Source: Exilibacterium tricleocarpae
Lineage (GTDB): Bacteria > Pseudomonadota > Gammaproteobacteria > Pseudomonadales > Cellvibrionaceae
Assembly: GCF_007004655.1 (NCBI RefSeq)
Contig: NZ_ML660111.1
Location: forward strand, 28,443-92,442
Length of the DNA stretch: 64,000 nucleotides
Direction: 5' to 3'
Shown here: in pieces, positions 36,474 to 44,502 of the stretch
Numbering within the stretch: the stretch's first letter is position 1
How the letters are laid out: the number at the start of each line of letters is the position of its first letter
Program-made: the position numbers and the translations under genes
Notes under the pieces: generated by a model
What the model saw: the letters and a program-made list of their open reading frames with translations, nothing else
The model's database searches: none
What the model was told of the DNA's origin: nothing

Positions 36474-36863
36474 ATGCGTCATCGTCATAGTGGCCGTCAA
36501 CTGAATCGAAACAGCTCCCATCGCAAAGCCATGTTTCGCAACATGACCGCGTCTTTGGTGGAGCACGAATTGATCAAGACAACGCTGCCCAAAGCCAAGG
36601 AGCTGCGCCGCTATGCGGAGCCGCTGATTACTCTGGCCAAGAGCGACAGTGTCGCCAACCGGCGCCTGGCTTTTGCCCGCCTGCGCAGCAAAGAAGCGGT
36701 GGGAAAGCTCTTTAGCGAGATCGGGCCGCGTTACGAAAGTCGTCCCGGCGGTTATCTGCGTATTATGAAGTGCGGCTTTCGCAGTGGCGACAAAGCGCCA
36801 ATGGCCTATGTGGAGCTGGTTGATCGGCCGCAGGTCGAGGTAGAGGAAGTCGACGAGGATTAA
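36474..36863 (+). CDS. rplQ: 50S ribosomal protein L17
   Basis: L17 is near the tunnel exit. The 129-residue product starts [20 protein letters not shown] and contains [20 protein letters not shown]. Last gene of the alpha operon, followed by a terminator at 36903-36930. Confidence 0.98.
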   Translation: MRHRHSGRQLNRNSSHRKAMFRNMTASLVEHELIKTTLPKAKELRRYAEPLITLAKSDSVANRRLAFARLRSKEAVGKLFSEIGPRYESRPGGYLRIMKCGFRSGDKAPMAYVELVDRPQVEVEEVDED

Positions 36864-36902
36864 TCGTTTGCTTCACTTCCGCCGAAGTATCGAAAGTGTA
36901 AA

Positions 36903-36930
36903 AAACGCCGGGGTTTACCCGGCGTTTTTT
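36903..36930 (+). terminator. Intrinsic terminator after rplQ
   Basis: AACGCCGGG (about 36904-36912) pairs with CCCGGCGTT around TTTA and is followed by a run of T. It closes the ribosomal block. Confidence 0.92.
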
Positions 36931-37103
36931 ATGGGAGGTTGCAAATGACCCCGCTTCTGGTATGCAGAAGAAATATCAGCACCTGTTTTGTCACTGCCGG
37001 CCGCAGTGAGGCCTGCGATCTATGGCCGCCGTGGTAGCTTGGCCGTTGCGGCAATGTGTCTGGCCACCAACAAAATCGACGGAGTCATAAGCCATTGTCC
37101 GGT

Positions 37104-38078
37104 ATGAAAAAAGCCCTTGTCGGTATCCTGTTAGCTGTGGTTGTGGCGGTATATTTTTTAAATGCCTCTTGGCTCGCGCCGCAACAAACCGGAGGGCCGA
37201 CACTTTACTCCCACCGCGGGGTTTACCAGACCTACAGCAAGAAAGATCTGGGTAAGCTGGACTGCACTGCAACGCGCATTTTTCCGCCGACGCACGGCTA
37301 TCTGGAAAACACCATTGCGTCTGTTGAGCAGAGCTTGGCGCTCGGTGCCGATGTGATCGAAGTCGATATCAAGCCTACGGTCGACGGTGAAATTGTTGTT
37401 TTCCATGATCACACCCTGGACTGTCGCACCGACGGTACGGGAGTTACCCATAAGCAAACGCTTGCTTACCTCAAAAGCCTGGATATTGGTTTTGGCTATA
37501 CCCACGACGGTGGCAAAACCTTTCCCTTTCGGGGGCAGGGTGTCGGTATGATGCCGACTTTGGCAGAGTTGTATACAGCCTTTCCGGATGCGCAGTTCCT
37601 GTTGAATATAAAGAACAGCAATCCCAAGTTCCCAGCTTACCTGGTTCGCTATCTGGGGGAGAAAAGTATACTTCCGGATGCTAAGATTATGGCCTACGGT
37701 CGCAAACAAGCGCAGTTGCAAGAAATAAAAGATCTACTGCCTGAGTCAATCGTATTCAGTAAAGAATCGGTGAAGGATTGCATCTATCGCTATATGGCTT
37801 TGGGCTGGTCCGGCTATATACCGCAAAGTTGCGATAACACCCTATTGCTTATTCCGACAAACTATACTGCCTTTATCTGGGGCTGGCCGAATCGCTTTAT
37901 CGACAGAATGACCGCCGTCAATACGACGGTTGTACTGATGAACAAGGATAGCGATGCAGGCACGTTTACGGGTTTTCACACACCGGACCAACTGGCGGTT
38001 TTGCCGGCCGGTTACGGTGGTGGAATATGGGTGGAAGGTATTGAGAACATCGGCCCTGCGATCAAAAAAAAGCGATAA
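37104..38078 (+). CDS. Glycerophosphodiester phosphodiesterase family protein
   Basis: GDPD enzymes split glycerophosphodiesters into an alcohol and glycerol 3-phosphate. The 324-residue product has an N-terminal hydrophobic helix (KALVGILLAVVVAVYF), a signal anchor or signal peptide, so it acts outside the cytoplasm. Catalytic motifs are in order: HRG, ENT, EVDIK with the metal-binding Glu/Asp, and FHDHTLD with the second catalytic His. The start is uncertain: ATG 37104 lacks a close ribosome-binding site, while TTG 37095 follows GGAG (37081-37084) by ten bases. It stands alone after the rplQ terminator and 23 bases before a small membrane protein gene. Confidence 0.88.
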   Translation: MKKALVGILLAVVVAVYFLNASWLAPQQTGGPTLYSHRGVYQTYSKKDLGKLDCTATRIFPPTHGYLENTIASVEQSLALGADVIEVDIKPTVDGEIVVFHDHTLDCRTDGTGVTHKQTLAYLKSLDIGFGYTHDGGKTFPFRGQGVGMMPTLAELYTAFPDAQFLLNIKNSNPKFPAYLVRYLGEKSILPDAKIMAYGRKQAQLQEIKDLLPESIVFSKESVKDCIYRYMALGWSGYIPQSCDNTLLLIPTNYTAFIWGWPNRFIDRMTAVNTTVVLMNKDSDAGTFTGFHTPDQLAVLPAGYGGGIWVEGIENIGPAIKKKR

Positions 38079-38101
38079 AGCAGTCAAGGTGGAGTATAAC
38101 C

Positions 38102-38584
38102 ATGGATGTATATTCTGAAATCATAGTGGCTGTAGTGGCGGCGATAGCGGGCGTTGGCGGTACTCTTTTGACAGCTAGATACAGGGAGAATATCTCGACG
38201 AAAAAAGAGCAGCTACAGTATTTTTACGCGCCCATGGAAATACTGGTGCGTATGAACGCGAAGAGCTATGAGAGATACGGCAAACAAAATGTCTCTGAGC
38301 ATGACAGGCACTATATCGAAAAATATATCTGGTATCCCAATCATATAAAAACAAAAGAGTTGATTATGAGCCAGAGCCACCACCTGACTGAAATGCCGGA
38401 GGAGATATTGGATTTACTCGAGCATATCAATGTCTGGTTGTCGGAATACGAACTGATTCATGTCAAGGGCGAGAAAAAAGGCGCGGTTTTCGCCGGCCCT
38501 AAAGGTTTTCCATATCCGACCGGGTCAGATGCGTTTATTTATAATACTGCTGCCAGGCTCAGGAAAGAGTTGAATAGGGGTTAG
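38102..38584 (+). CDS. Small membrane-anchored protein of unknown function
   Basis: I do not recognise this 160-residue protein. It has one N-terminal membrane helix (IIVAVVAAIAGVGGTLLTA, residues 7-25), followed at once by a charged helix (RYRENISTKKEQLQYFYAPM) and a mostly polar domain rich in Tyr, His and Glu that should be cytoplasmic given the flanking positive charges. AGGTGGAG (38087-38094) precedes the ATG. It lies 23 bases after the GDPD gene and may be cotranscribed. Base composition is more AT-rich than the ribosomal block, suggesting acquisition. Confidence 0.7.
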   Translation: MDVYSEIIVAVVAAIAGVGGTLLTARYRENISTKKEQLQYFYAPMEILVRMNAKSYERYGKQNVSEHDRHYIEKYIWYPNHIKTKELIMSQSHHLTEMPEEILDLLEHINVWLSEYELIHVKGEKKGAVFAGPKGFPYPTGSDAFIYNTAARLRKELNRG

Positions 38585-38692
38585 TTGTCGATCTTAGATT
38601 TGGGGCTGACCGGGTCAGAAATAGGTTTCGAGAAACTTTAAAGGGAGGTTTACATCGGAAGCGGGCAGTAGCCGTTATTGTGCCACAGCGCC

Positions 38693-38890
38693 GGCCCGGC
38701 AGCGACCCGGTAGCCATCTGCGCCCGGCCGTAAGCTTGTCAAGGTTGCCGGCGGCTGCGGAACTCGACCATTTTTTTGCTTCGCAAAAAAATCGGGACTC
38801 AGACAGTTCTCGCCTAAAAACGCCGGCAACCTTGACAAGCTTAAACACGGCCTGATCGGGCGCAGATGGCTACCGGGTCGCTGCCGGGCC
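38693..38890. repeat. Giant palindrome B (core family 1)
   Basis: Outer arms 38693-38726 and 38857-38890 are perfect 34-base complements. After a bulge, inner arms 38732-38753 and 38821-38842 are perfect 22-base complements (AAGCTT ... CCGGCG). The asymmetric core ends in a hairpin ATTTTTTTGC-TTC-GCAAAAAAAT at about 38770. The core is about 80 bases and is shared, inverted, with palindrome C, but the arms differ. Confidence 0.93.
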
Positions 38891-39041
38891 TAACCCCGCA
38901 CTTCGACAAAAATCTAATTGCATGTTACTTGTCGCTAGCTTATGAGATTATAGAATTAAAGAAAAAATTTTCATAGCAGCGAAATTTTTTCTGACTACCT
39001 GTCAGAGATTTCTCGATACATGAAAAGTGCACTGTAGGTAA

Positions 39042-39225
39042 GGCCCGACGGGGATGCGCGCTCCCGATCAGTCAGGGCGCGTTTAAGCTTGCCTGTCGCC
39101 CCGGCGTTTTTAGGCGAGGACTGTTTGAATCCCAATTTTTGCGCAGCAAAAATGGTTGAGTTCCGCAGCCGCCGGGGCGACAGGCAAGCTTGCGACCGAT
39201 CGGGAGCGCGCATCCCCGTCGGGCC
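39042..39225. repeat. Giant palindrome C (core family 1, inverted relative to B)
   Basis: Outer arms 39042-39069 and 39198-39225 are perfect 28-base complements; inner arms 39085-39106 and 39170-39191 are perfect 22-base complements. The inner arms share the ends AAGCTTG and CCGGCG with palindrome B but differ between, on both strands, so pairing is kept. The core matches B in reverse orientation. Confidence 0.93.
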
Positions 39226-39491
39226 GTGGTGTGGCAGGCAAGAAGTTTAGAACGCCAAGCTATCTACAGCGTCAGCTCCCGGCATATGTTTGCGGTCAAT
39301 CTCCATTGAAATATCGCCATCATGATATTTATCAGATGCCAATGCACACGAAGTTAGTCACTACTTTCACTCCATGCCTTCCACTGTGGCACAAAGATAT
39401 CGCCATCTCACAAGCATCAAGCCAAAAACTGTCAGGTCAAATAGCATCACCCCTCCCGCCAGGCCAGTTTCCGCCAGAAAAGCATATCTAT

Positions 39492-39536
39492 TATGCATAC
39501 GTATGTATAGCCGCTGCGACTATGCATACGTATGTA
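39492..39536. promoter_or_regulatory. Tandem operator upstream of TonB receptor 1
   Basis: Two identical 16-base sites, TATGCATACGTATGTA, at 39492-39507 and 39521-39536 (29 bases apart), each centred on the palindrome CATACGTATG. They end 91 bases before the receptor start. Related sites precede receptor 2. The form suits a dimeric repressor of the LacI type; no such regulator gene is in the window. Confidence 0.75.
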
Positions 39537-39627
39537 GTCTATTGTCACTGTTCAATCCCTGGCCGTATTATCGATCCTGAATTAAAACAACTAATTCAAT
39601 ACATAAAAATAGCGGAGAGATTGAGAC

Positions 39628-42552
39628 ATGAAGATGAATGCAAACAGGCTGTTTCGTCGCACCAGGCTTGCGACCAGCGTCTCCCTGGTGGTGGCGGCTC
39701 TGGGTGTGAATGCCCAGGAATCGGCCTCAGAGGCCGATGACGCCATGTCGGCCGACCTGATCGAGGAAGTCACGGTTTACGGCCTGCGCAGCAGTATCCT
39801 CGACTCCGTGCAGGCCAAGCGCAGGGCGGATACTATCGCCGATCTGGTCGATGCCGGTGCTCTGGCATCGTTGCCCGACCAGTCCATCGCCGATGCCCTG
39901 GGACGTATACCCGGTGTTACCACCGTGCGCGATTCCGGGCAGTCCTCCCAGTTGAATATCCGCGGCATGAACGGTGACTTTATCCAGACCACCCTCAATG
40001 GTCGCGAGCAGGCTTCCACCAGCGGCTATACCGAGAGCACCCGCTGGATGGCCTTTGACCAGTACCCGGCCGAGCTGATCACCCAGGCGGCGGTCTATAA
40101 ATCGCCCAAGGCTTCCCATCTCGAAGGCGGTGTTGCCGCTACTGTCGAGTTGAAAACGGCCAACCCGCTGGAAGCCGAGAAAGACCATAACTTTGCCGCC
40201 AATGCCCGCTACTCCTACAACGATGCGGCCGATGATGTGGGCGCAGACGACACCGGTGAGCGCCTGAGCTTCTCCTACCAGGGTAAATTCCTGGACGGTA
40301 TGCTGGGTGTCGGTGTGGGCTACTCCCGCCTGGTGCAGCCCAACAACTTCGAGGGCGCGCGGGCCGGTGCCGACTCGAAAAACGGCTACACCAATGCCGA
40401 CATCAACGGTGACGGTGTTGCGGAAGACCGCGCTCAGTCGTTCCAGTTTCAGGCCGGTACCGGCAACGATACGCGCGACGGCTATCTGGCCACCGTGGTT
40501 TTCCAGCCCAACGATACCATCAAGGCCCAGTTCGACTACTTCAAATCGGAATTTGAGTCGGAAGACTTCCGCCACGGCATTACTGTCAGCGGCATGCAGG
40601 ACGCTGTGGACCCGGCGTTCTATGAGATCCTCAATCCGACGATCAGCGGCGGCGCGGTAACCGGCGCGACCATTGCCATCAACGACCCCAAGAGTCGCAA
40701 CGATTCATTCCCCTGGTTTGAAACACGCTCTGAAGACCAGTCTACTCAAGCCGACTCAGACAGCTACGGCCTCAATGTGCAATGGCAGCTCAGCGACCGG
40801 GCTTCACTGACGTTCGATATTGCCCGCAGTGAAGGCACTAAAACCCGCAAGGATCGCCTCGCCTCCATGCATGCCTATGAATTTGGCGGCACCGCTACGG
40901 CGCTGGATGAGGACGGCAACCCTGACGAGCGCGAAATCTATCAGGAGCTGAGCGGTCAGACTTTTACCTACCGCATGAACGGCGACGAGATTCCCACGGC
41001 CACTTTTAACACCGATTTCACCGACCTGAACCGGATGCGGTTATCTCGTTACGAGGAATACCCCCATACTTACACCGACGAAATAGACAGCTACCAGGTT
41101 GATTTTGCGCTGGATGTAGAGTGGAACTTTGTCTCCTCTATCGAGATGGGGGTACGTTATTCAGAGCGTACTTTTGACTCGCGCCGCGGCACCTTCCTTT
41201 ACGGTGCCCGCGACGGTCAGTTTAACGTCGTCGGCGCCGACGGCCGCTGGGATCAGTACTGTGCCGACAATCTGTCTCAAATCGACTGTGTGCCGCAAGC
41301 ACTAAACGGCTTTGTCAGCGTCGGGTCCGTGCAGGGTGCACCGGACCATCTGGTTGCCGACCTGGATGCTCTGGCCAATGCTGTTTTCGGCCCCGGCAAC
41401 TTTGAGGGGCAGCAGGTATTCAGCCGTGACTGGACATTTGTTGAGTCCGGTGCCCTCGATGAGGACGTGTTTGCCTACTACCTGATGGCTAATATCGACA
41501 CCGAAATCGCCGGTATCCCGGTGACGGGCAACTTCGGCGTGCGGGTGGTGGAAACCGACGTCAAGGCAAGCGGCGTACAGAACGTTGGTTTTGACGAGGA
41601 CGGCAATGGTCTCGGCGTGCCGATTACCGATGATGCCGGCGTTACCCGCACCAACTACGACTATGTAAGCTACGGCCCCGAGTACACCGATACCCTGCCG
41701 TCGATCAACCTCAACTTCGAACTTAGCGAGCAGGATCAAATCCGCTTTGCCGCCGCCAAGGTGCTGGGCCGCCCGCCGGTCGGTCAGCTTAAGGGCGGCG
41801 CCGGCTCCTGGGTGTCAGGCAACGACGGTGATATTTACAATGTGTGGTCCAAAGGTTCCCCTTTCCTCGATCCTTTCCGCGCCACCCAGGCTGAAGTGTC
41901 TTACGAGCACTACTTCGACGACGGCGGTGCGGCCACGGTGGCGGTGTTCTGGAAAGATATCGAGACACTGGTGGAAGACGCCAACTTCGGACCCGACGAC
42001 GAATGGCCCGGTATTAACGTTCCAGACGGCTTTAGCCAGGGTGAGTACCAGACCAAGGTCAACAGTGAAGACGGCGGTTATATCCGCGGTATCGAACTGG
42101 CGACCACCAAAACGTTCAGCAACCTGCCCGGTATCTTCGCCGGTCTCGGTTTGACCGCCAGTTATTCTTATACCGAAAGTGAAACGGAAGTATCCGGCGG
42201 TGGCCTGTTCTCCGGCGAAACGCTGCCCTTGCCCGGCTTGTCGGAAAATGTCTGGAGCACCACGCTGTTTTGGGATATCGGCAACTTCAGTACCCATTTC
42301 AACGTGCGTTACCGCGATGAATATGTATTGAATATGGCGGTACCCGGCAGTTCGACCCCGATCTTCGCCAAGGAGTACACTACGATGGATGCCCAGGCGT
42401 CCTACTCCTTCGACAACGGCTTTGATATGGTCTTCCAGGTCAACAACCTGACCGACGAACCGAATATCTCCTCCTTCGGTAACGGCTCGGTGTTGGGCGA
42501 GTACCGGGAGTTTGGCCGCCAGTTCTATGTGGGGTTAAACTACAAGTACTAG
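39628..42552 (+). CDS. TonB-dependent receptor, Xanthomonas/Caulobacter carbohydrate type
   Basis: An outer-membrane active transporter of 974 residues. It has a signal peptide (residues 1-29, cut after GVNAQ), a TonB-box-like stretch LIEEVTVYGLRSS, the plug domain with SLPDQSIADALGRIPGVTTV and LNIRGMNGDFIQTTLNGREQ, and a long 22-strand barrel ending NYKY. The SLPD/ADALGR-IPG/RG pattern marks the TonB-Xanth-Caul family linked to glycan uptake. Downstream neighbours (halogenase, GH97, GH31) and the double operator upstream point to malto-oligosaccharide uptake; the substrate is inferred. A hairpin-plus-T-run at 42617-42655 follows. Confidence 0.93.
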   Translation: MKMNANRLFRRTRLATSVSLVVAALGVNAQESASEADDAMSADLIEEVTVYGLRSSILDSVQAKRRADTIADLVDAGALASLPDQSIADALGRIPGVTTVRDSGQSSQLNIRGMNGDFIQTTLNGREQASTSGYTESTRWMAFDQYPAELITQAAVYKSPKASHLEGGVAATVELKTANPLEAEKDHNFAANARYSYNDAADDVGADDTGERLSFSYQGKFLDGMLGVGVGYSRLVQPNNFEGARAGADSKNGYTNADINGDGVAEDRAQSFQFQAGTGNDTRDGYLATVVFQPNDTIKAQFDYFKSEFESEDFRHGITVSGMQDAVDPAFYEILNPTISGGAVTGATIAINDPKSRNDSFPWFETRSEDQSTQADSDSYGLNVQWQLSDRASLTFDIARSEGTKTRKDRLASMHAYEFGGTATALDEDGNPDEREIYQELSGQTFTYRMNGDEIPTATFNTDFTDLNRMRLSRYEEYPHTYTDEIDSYQVDFALDVEWNFVSSIEMGVRYSERTFDSRRGTFLYGARDGQFNVVGADGRWDQYCADNLSQIDCVPQALNGFVSVGSVQGAPDHLVADLDALANAVFGPGNFEGQQVFSRDWTFVESGALDEDVFAYYLMANIDTEIAGIPVTGNFGVRVVETDVKASGVQNVGFDEDGNGLGVPITDDAGVTRTNYDYVSYGPEYTDTLPSINLNFELSEQDQIRFAAAKVLGRPPVGQLKGGAGSWVSGNDGDIYNVWSKGSPFLDPFRATQAEVSYEHYFDDGGAATVAVFWKDIETLVEDANFGPDDEWPGINVPDGFSQGEYQTKVNSEDGGYIRGIELATTKTFSNLPGIFAGLGLTASYSYTESETEVSGGGLFSGETLPLPGLSENVWSTTLFWDIGNFSTHFNVRYRDEYVLNMAVPGSSTPIFAKEYTTMDAQASYSFDNGFDMVFQVNNLTDEPNISSFGNGSVLGEYREFGRQFYVGLNYKY

Positions 42553-42616
42553 CCGTCGGTTGAAGTTCGCCCCGGGCGCTGCTGCCCGGGGGGTTAGTGG
42601 TAAACGTTACCGGTAT

Positions 42617-42655
42617 AAACCGCTCGCAACACTTCGCTTGCGGGCGGTTTTCTTT
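42617..42655 (+). terminator. Terminator-like hairpin between receptor 1 and halogenase
   Basis: AACCGCTCGCAA pairs with TTGCGGGCGGTT around ACACTTCGC and is followed by TTCTTTT. An additional GC hairpin without T-tract lies at about 42569-42592. It probably lowers expression of the halogenase relative to the receptor, since the latter lies upstream in the same direction. Confidence 0.65.
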
Positions 42656-42685
42656 TAAGCCACAGGCAATCAGCGGAGACACACC

Positions 42686-44182
42686 ATGCATCCCAAGCAG
42701 CGGATAGTCATTTTAGGCGGCGGCACCGCCGGTTGGATGGCGGCCAATCTTATGGCCACCAAGTGGGCGCACCTGGATTTCGACATCACCCTGATAGAGG
42801 CGCCCGATATCGGCATTATCGGCGTGGGGGAGGGTTCCACTCCACCACTCAAGGGATTTATGGACACGATCGGCGCGCAGGAATCCGAGTGGATGGCCGA
42901 TTGTAACGCCACCTACAAAGTGGGTATCAGCTTCAAAAACTGGTCCACTAAACCCGGCTTTAGCCGCTATTTTCATCCCTTCCTTGCCCAGCCCGATGAA
43001 TTTACCGCGCCGGCGTTTTTTCACAACAGCTTTCTGCGTCGTAAAGGCATCGATCTGGAAGGACACCCCGATCACTTTTTCCTGGCCTCCCACTTGGCCG
43101 AGCACAAACTGGCGCCGGTGGTGCCGGAGCACTTTCCGTTCGAAATCAATTACGGCTATCATTTTGATTCGGCGTTGCTGGGCAAATTCCTGGGCCGCAA
43201 GGCCGCCACCAAAGGTGTCAAATACCGGCAGGCCAAAGTGGTGGACGTAGCGCTGGATGAGCAGGGCAATATCGCCGGCCTGCACACCGAGCAGGGCGAG
43301 ACTATCCGGGCCGATCTCTATGTCGACTGTACGGGTTTTCGCGCTCAACTTATCCAGCAGGCGCTGAAGGTGCCGTTCAGAAGTTACGCAGAGAACCTGT
43401 TCAACGATGCGGCGGTAGTGCTGCAAACCGAACAGCGTCCCGAGATCGCCTGCCAGACTGTTTCCACGGCGTTGAAATACGGCTGGGCCTGGGCGATCCC
43501 GTTGACCAGTCGTATCGGCAACGGCTATGTCTACAGCTCGTCGTTCTGCGATGCGGACCATGCGGAAACGGAATTGCGCGCACACTTGGGGCTGCTCGAA
43601 GCGGATGTACAGGCGCGCCATTTGAAAATGAAAGTGGGGCGGGTGGAACAACACTGGGCAAAAAACTGCCTGGCGGTCGGTTTATCCCAGGGCTTTGTCG
43701 AGCCGCTGGAAGCCACCGCATTGGATATGGTGCAGGAGACAGTGGCACGCTTTATCGAAGCCTTTGAAAAAGGCGGCTTTACCGATACCCATCGCGATGA
43801 CTACAACCGGCGTATTAGCAGCCGTTTTGAGGCGGTGCGCGACTACATTGTCTGCCACTACCGGGTGAATTCCCGTACCGATACCGACTACTGGCTTGAA
43901 AACGCGCGCAACGAGAAGGTCTCCGCTTCGCTGCGTTCGATATTGCACGCCTGGGTTTCCGGTCAAAATATCACTGATGAACTGCAGCGACAAAAGCTCG
44001 ATATTTACTTCCCCAATGTCTCGTGGAACTGCCTGCTGGCCGGCTACGGCATTTATCCCACGCAGGCGCAGTTGAAACCCGGCAACGCCCTGGCCAACAA
44101 ATACAAAACCGCTGATATTCATGAGTTTATTCGCCGCTGCGCCCTGAATTTCAAACCTCACCGGGAGCAGCTTTCCGCATAA
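42686..44182 (+). CDS. Flavin-dependent halogenase (tryptophan halogenase family)
   Basis: The family uses FADH2, oxygen and halide to make hypohalous acid that reacts through a catalytic lysine. The 498-residue product has the FAD loop GGGTAGWMAA (residues 11-20), IGVGEGSTP, the catalytic Lys at 78 in TYKVGISFKNW, and the halogenase signature WAWAIP at 267-272. It also has GLSQGFVEPLEATALDM (from residue 332) near the active-site Glu. All essential motifs are present, so it should be active. Family members beside TonB receptors include BrvH and Xanthomonas enzymes that prefer bromide and indole-like substrates. Why it sits with alpha-glucan genes is unknown. The start ATG follows GGAGA at 42675-42679. 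Confidence 0.93.
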   Translation: MHPKQRIVILGGGTAGWMAANLMATKWAHLDFDITLIEAPDIGIIGVGEGSTPPLKGFMDTIGAQESEWMADCNATYKVGISFKNWSTKPGFSRYFHPFLAQPDEFTAPAFFHNSFLRRKGIDLEGHPDHFFLASHLAEHKLAPVVPEHFPFEINYGYHFDSALLGKFLGRKAATKGVKYRQAKVVDVALDEQGNIAGLHTEQGETIRADLYVDCTGFRAQLIQQALKVPFRSYAENLFNDAAVVLQTEQRPEIACQTVSTALKYGWAWAIPLTSRIGNGYVYSSSFCDADHAETELRAHLGLLEADVQARHLKMKVGRVEQHWAKNCLAVGLSQGFVEPLEATALDMVQETVARFIEAFEKGGFTDTHRDDYNRRISSRFEAVRDYIVCHYRVNSRTDTDYWLENARNEKVSASLRSILHAWVSGQNITDELQRQKLDIYFPNVSWNCLLAGYGIYPTQAQLKPGNALANKYKTADIHEFIRRCALNFKPHREQLSA

Positions 44183-44300
44183 CTTAGCTATGGACCGCAG
44201 GCGTGAAAAGATTGCAGTAAAACAAGGGTGCATGGGAACGATGTGCCAAGGGAAGAGTGAAACAGAGAAACAAGCAAATAATAAAAAAATGAAACAAAAA

Positions 44301-44380
44301 GACACGCGAACAGTGAAATAGTGAAACAAAGGAACAAGAAGACACGTGAACAATGAAATCATGAAACAAAGGAACAACTG
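44301..44380. repeat. Two-unit 40-bp tandem repeat, purine-rich
   Basis: Units 44301-44340 and 44341-44380 differ at only a few bases; a degenerate part-unit precedes them from about 44255. The strand is A-rich and almost free of T. It lies in the 320-base gap between the halogenase and GH97 genes, where I see no gene. Confidence 0.8.
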
Positions 44381-44502
44381 GACAAGAAAGAACAAATGAA
44401 TCAGGGTGAACCGCACCCATCGGTGCGGCGGCGTCAGCCACCGGACTTCTCACTCGATAGAATTTTAATGATAATGAGGGTTCATCCTTAGGAGTGATCC
44501 GT

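Noticed and set aside
39156..39740. 194-codon plus-strand frame before receptor 1
   Set aside because: It begins inside palindrome C, crosses the operators and overlaps the receptor start; the sequence is not protein-like.
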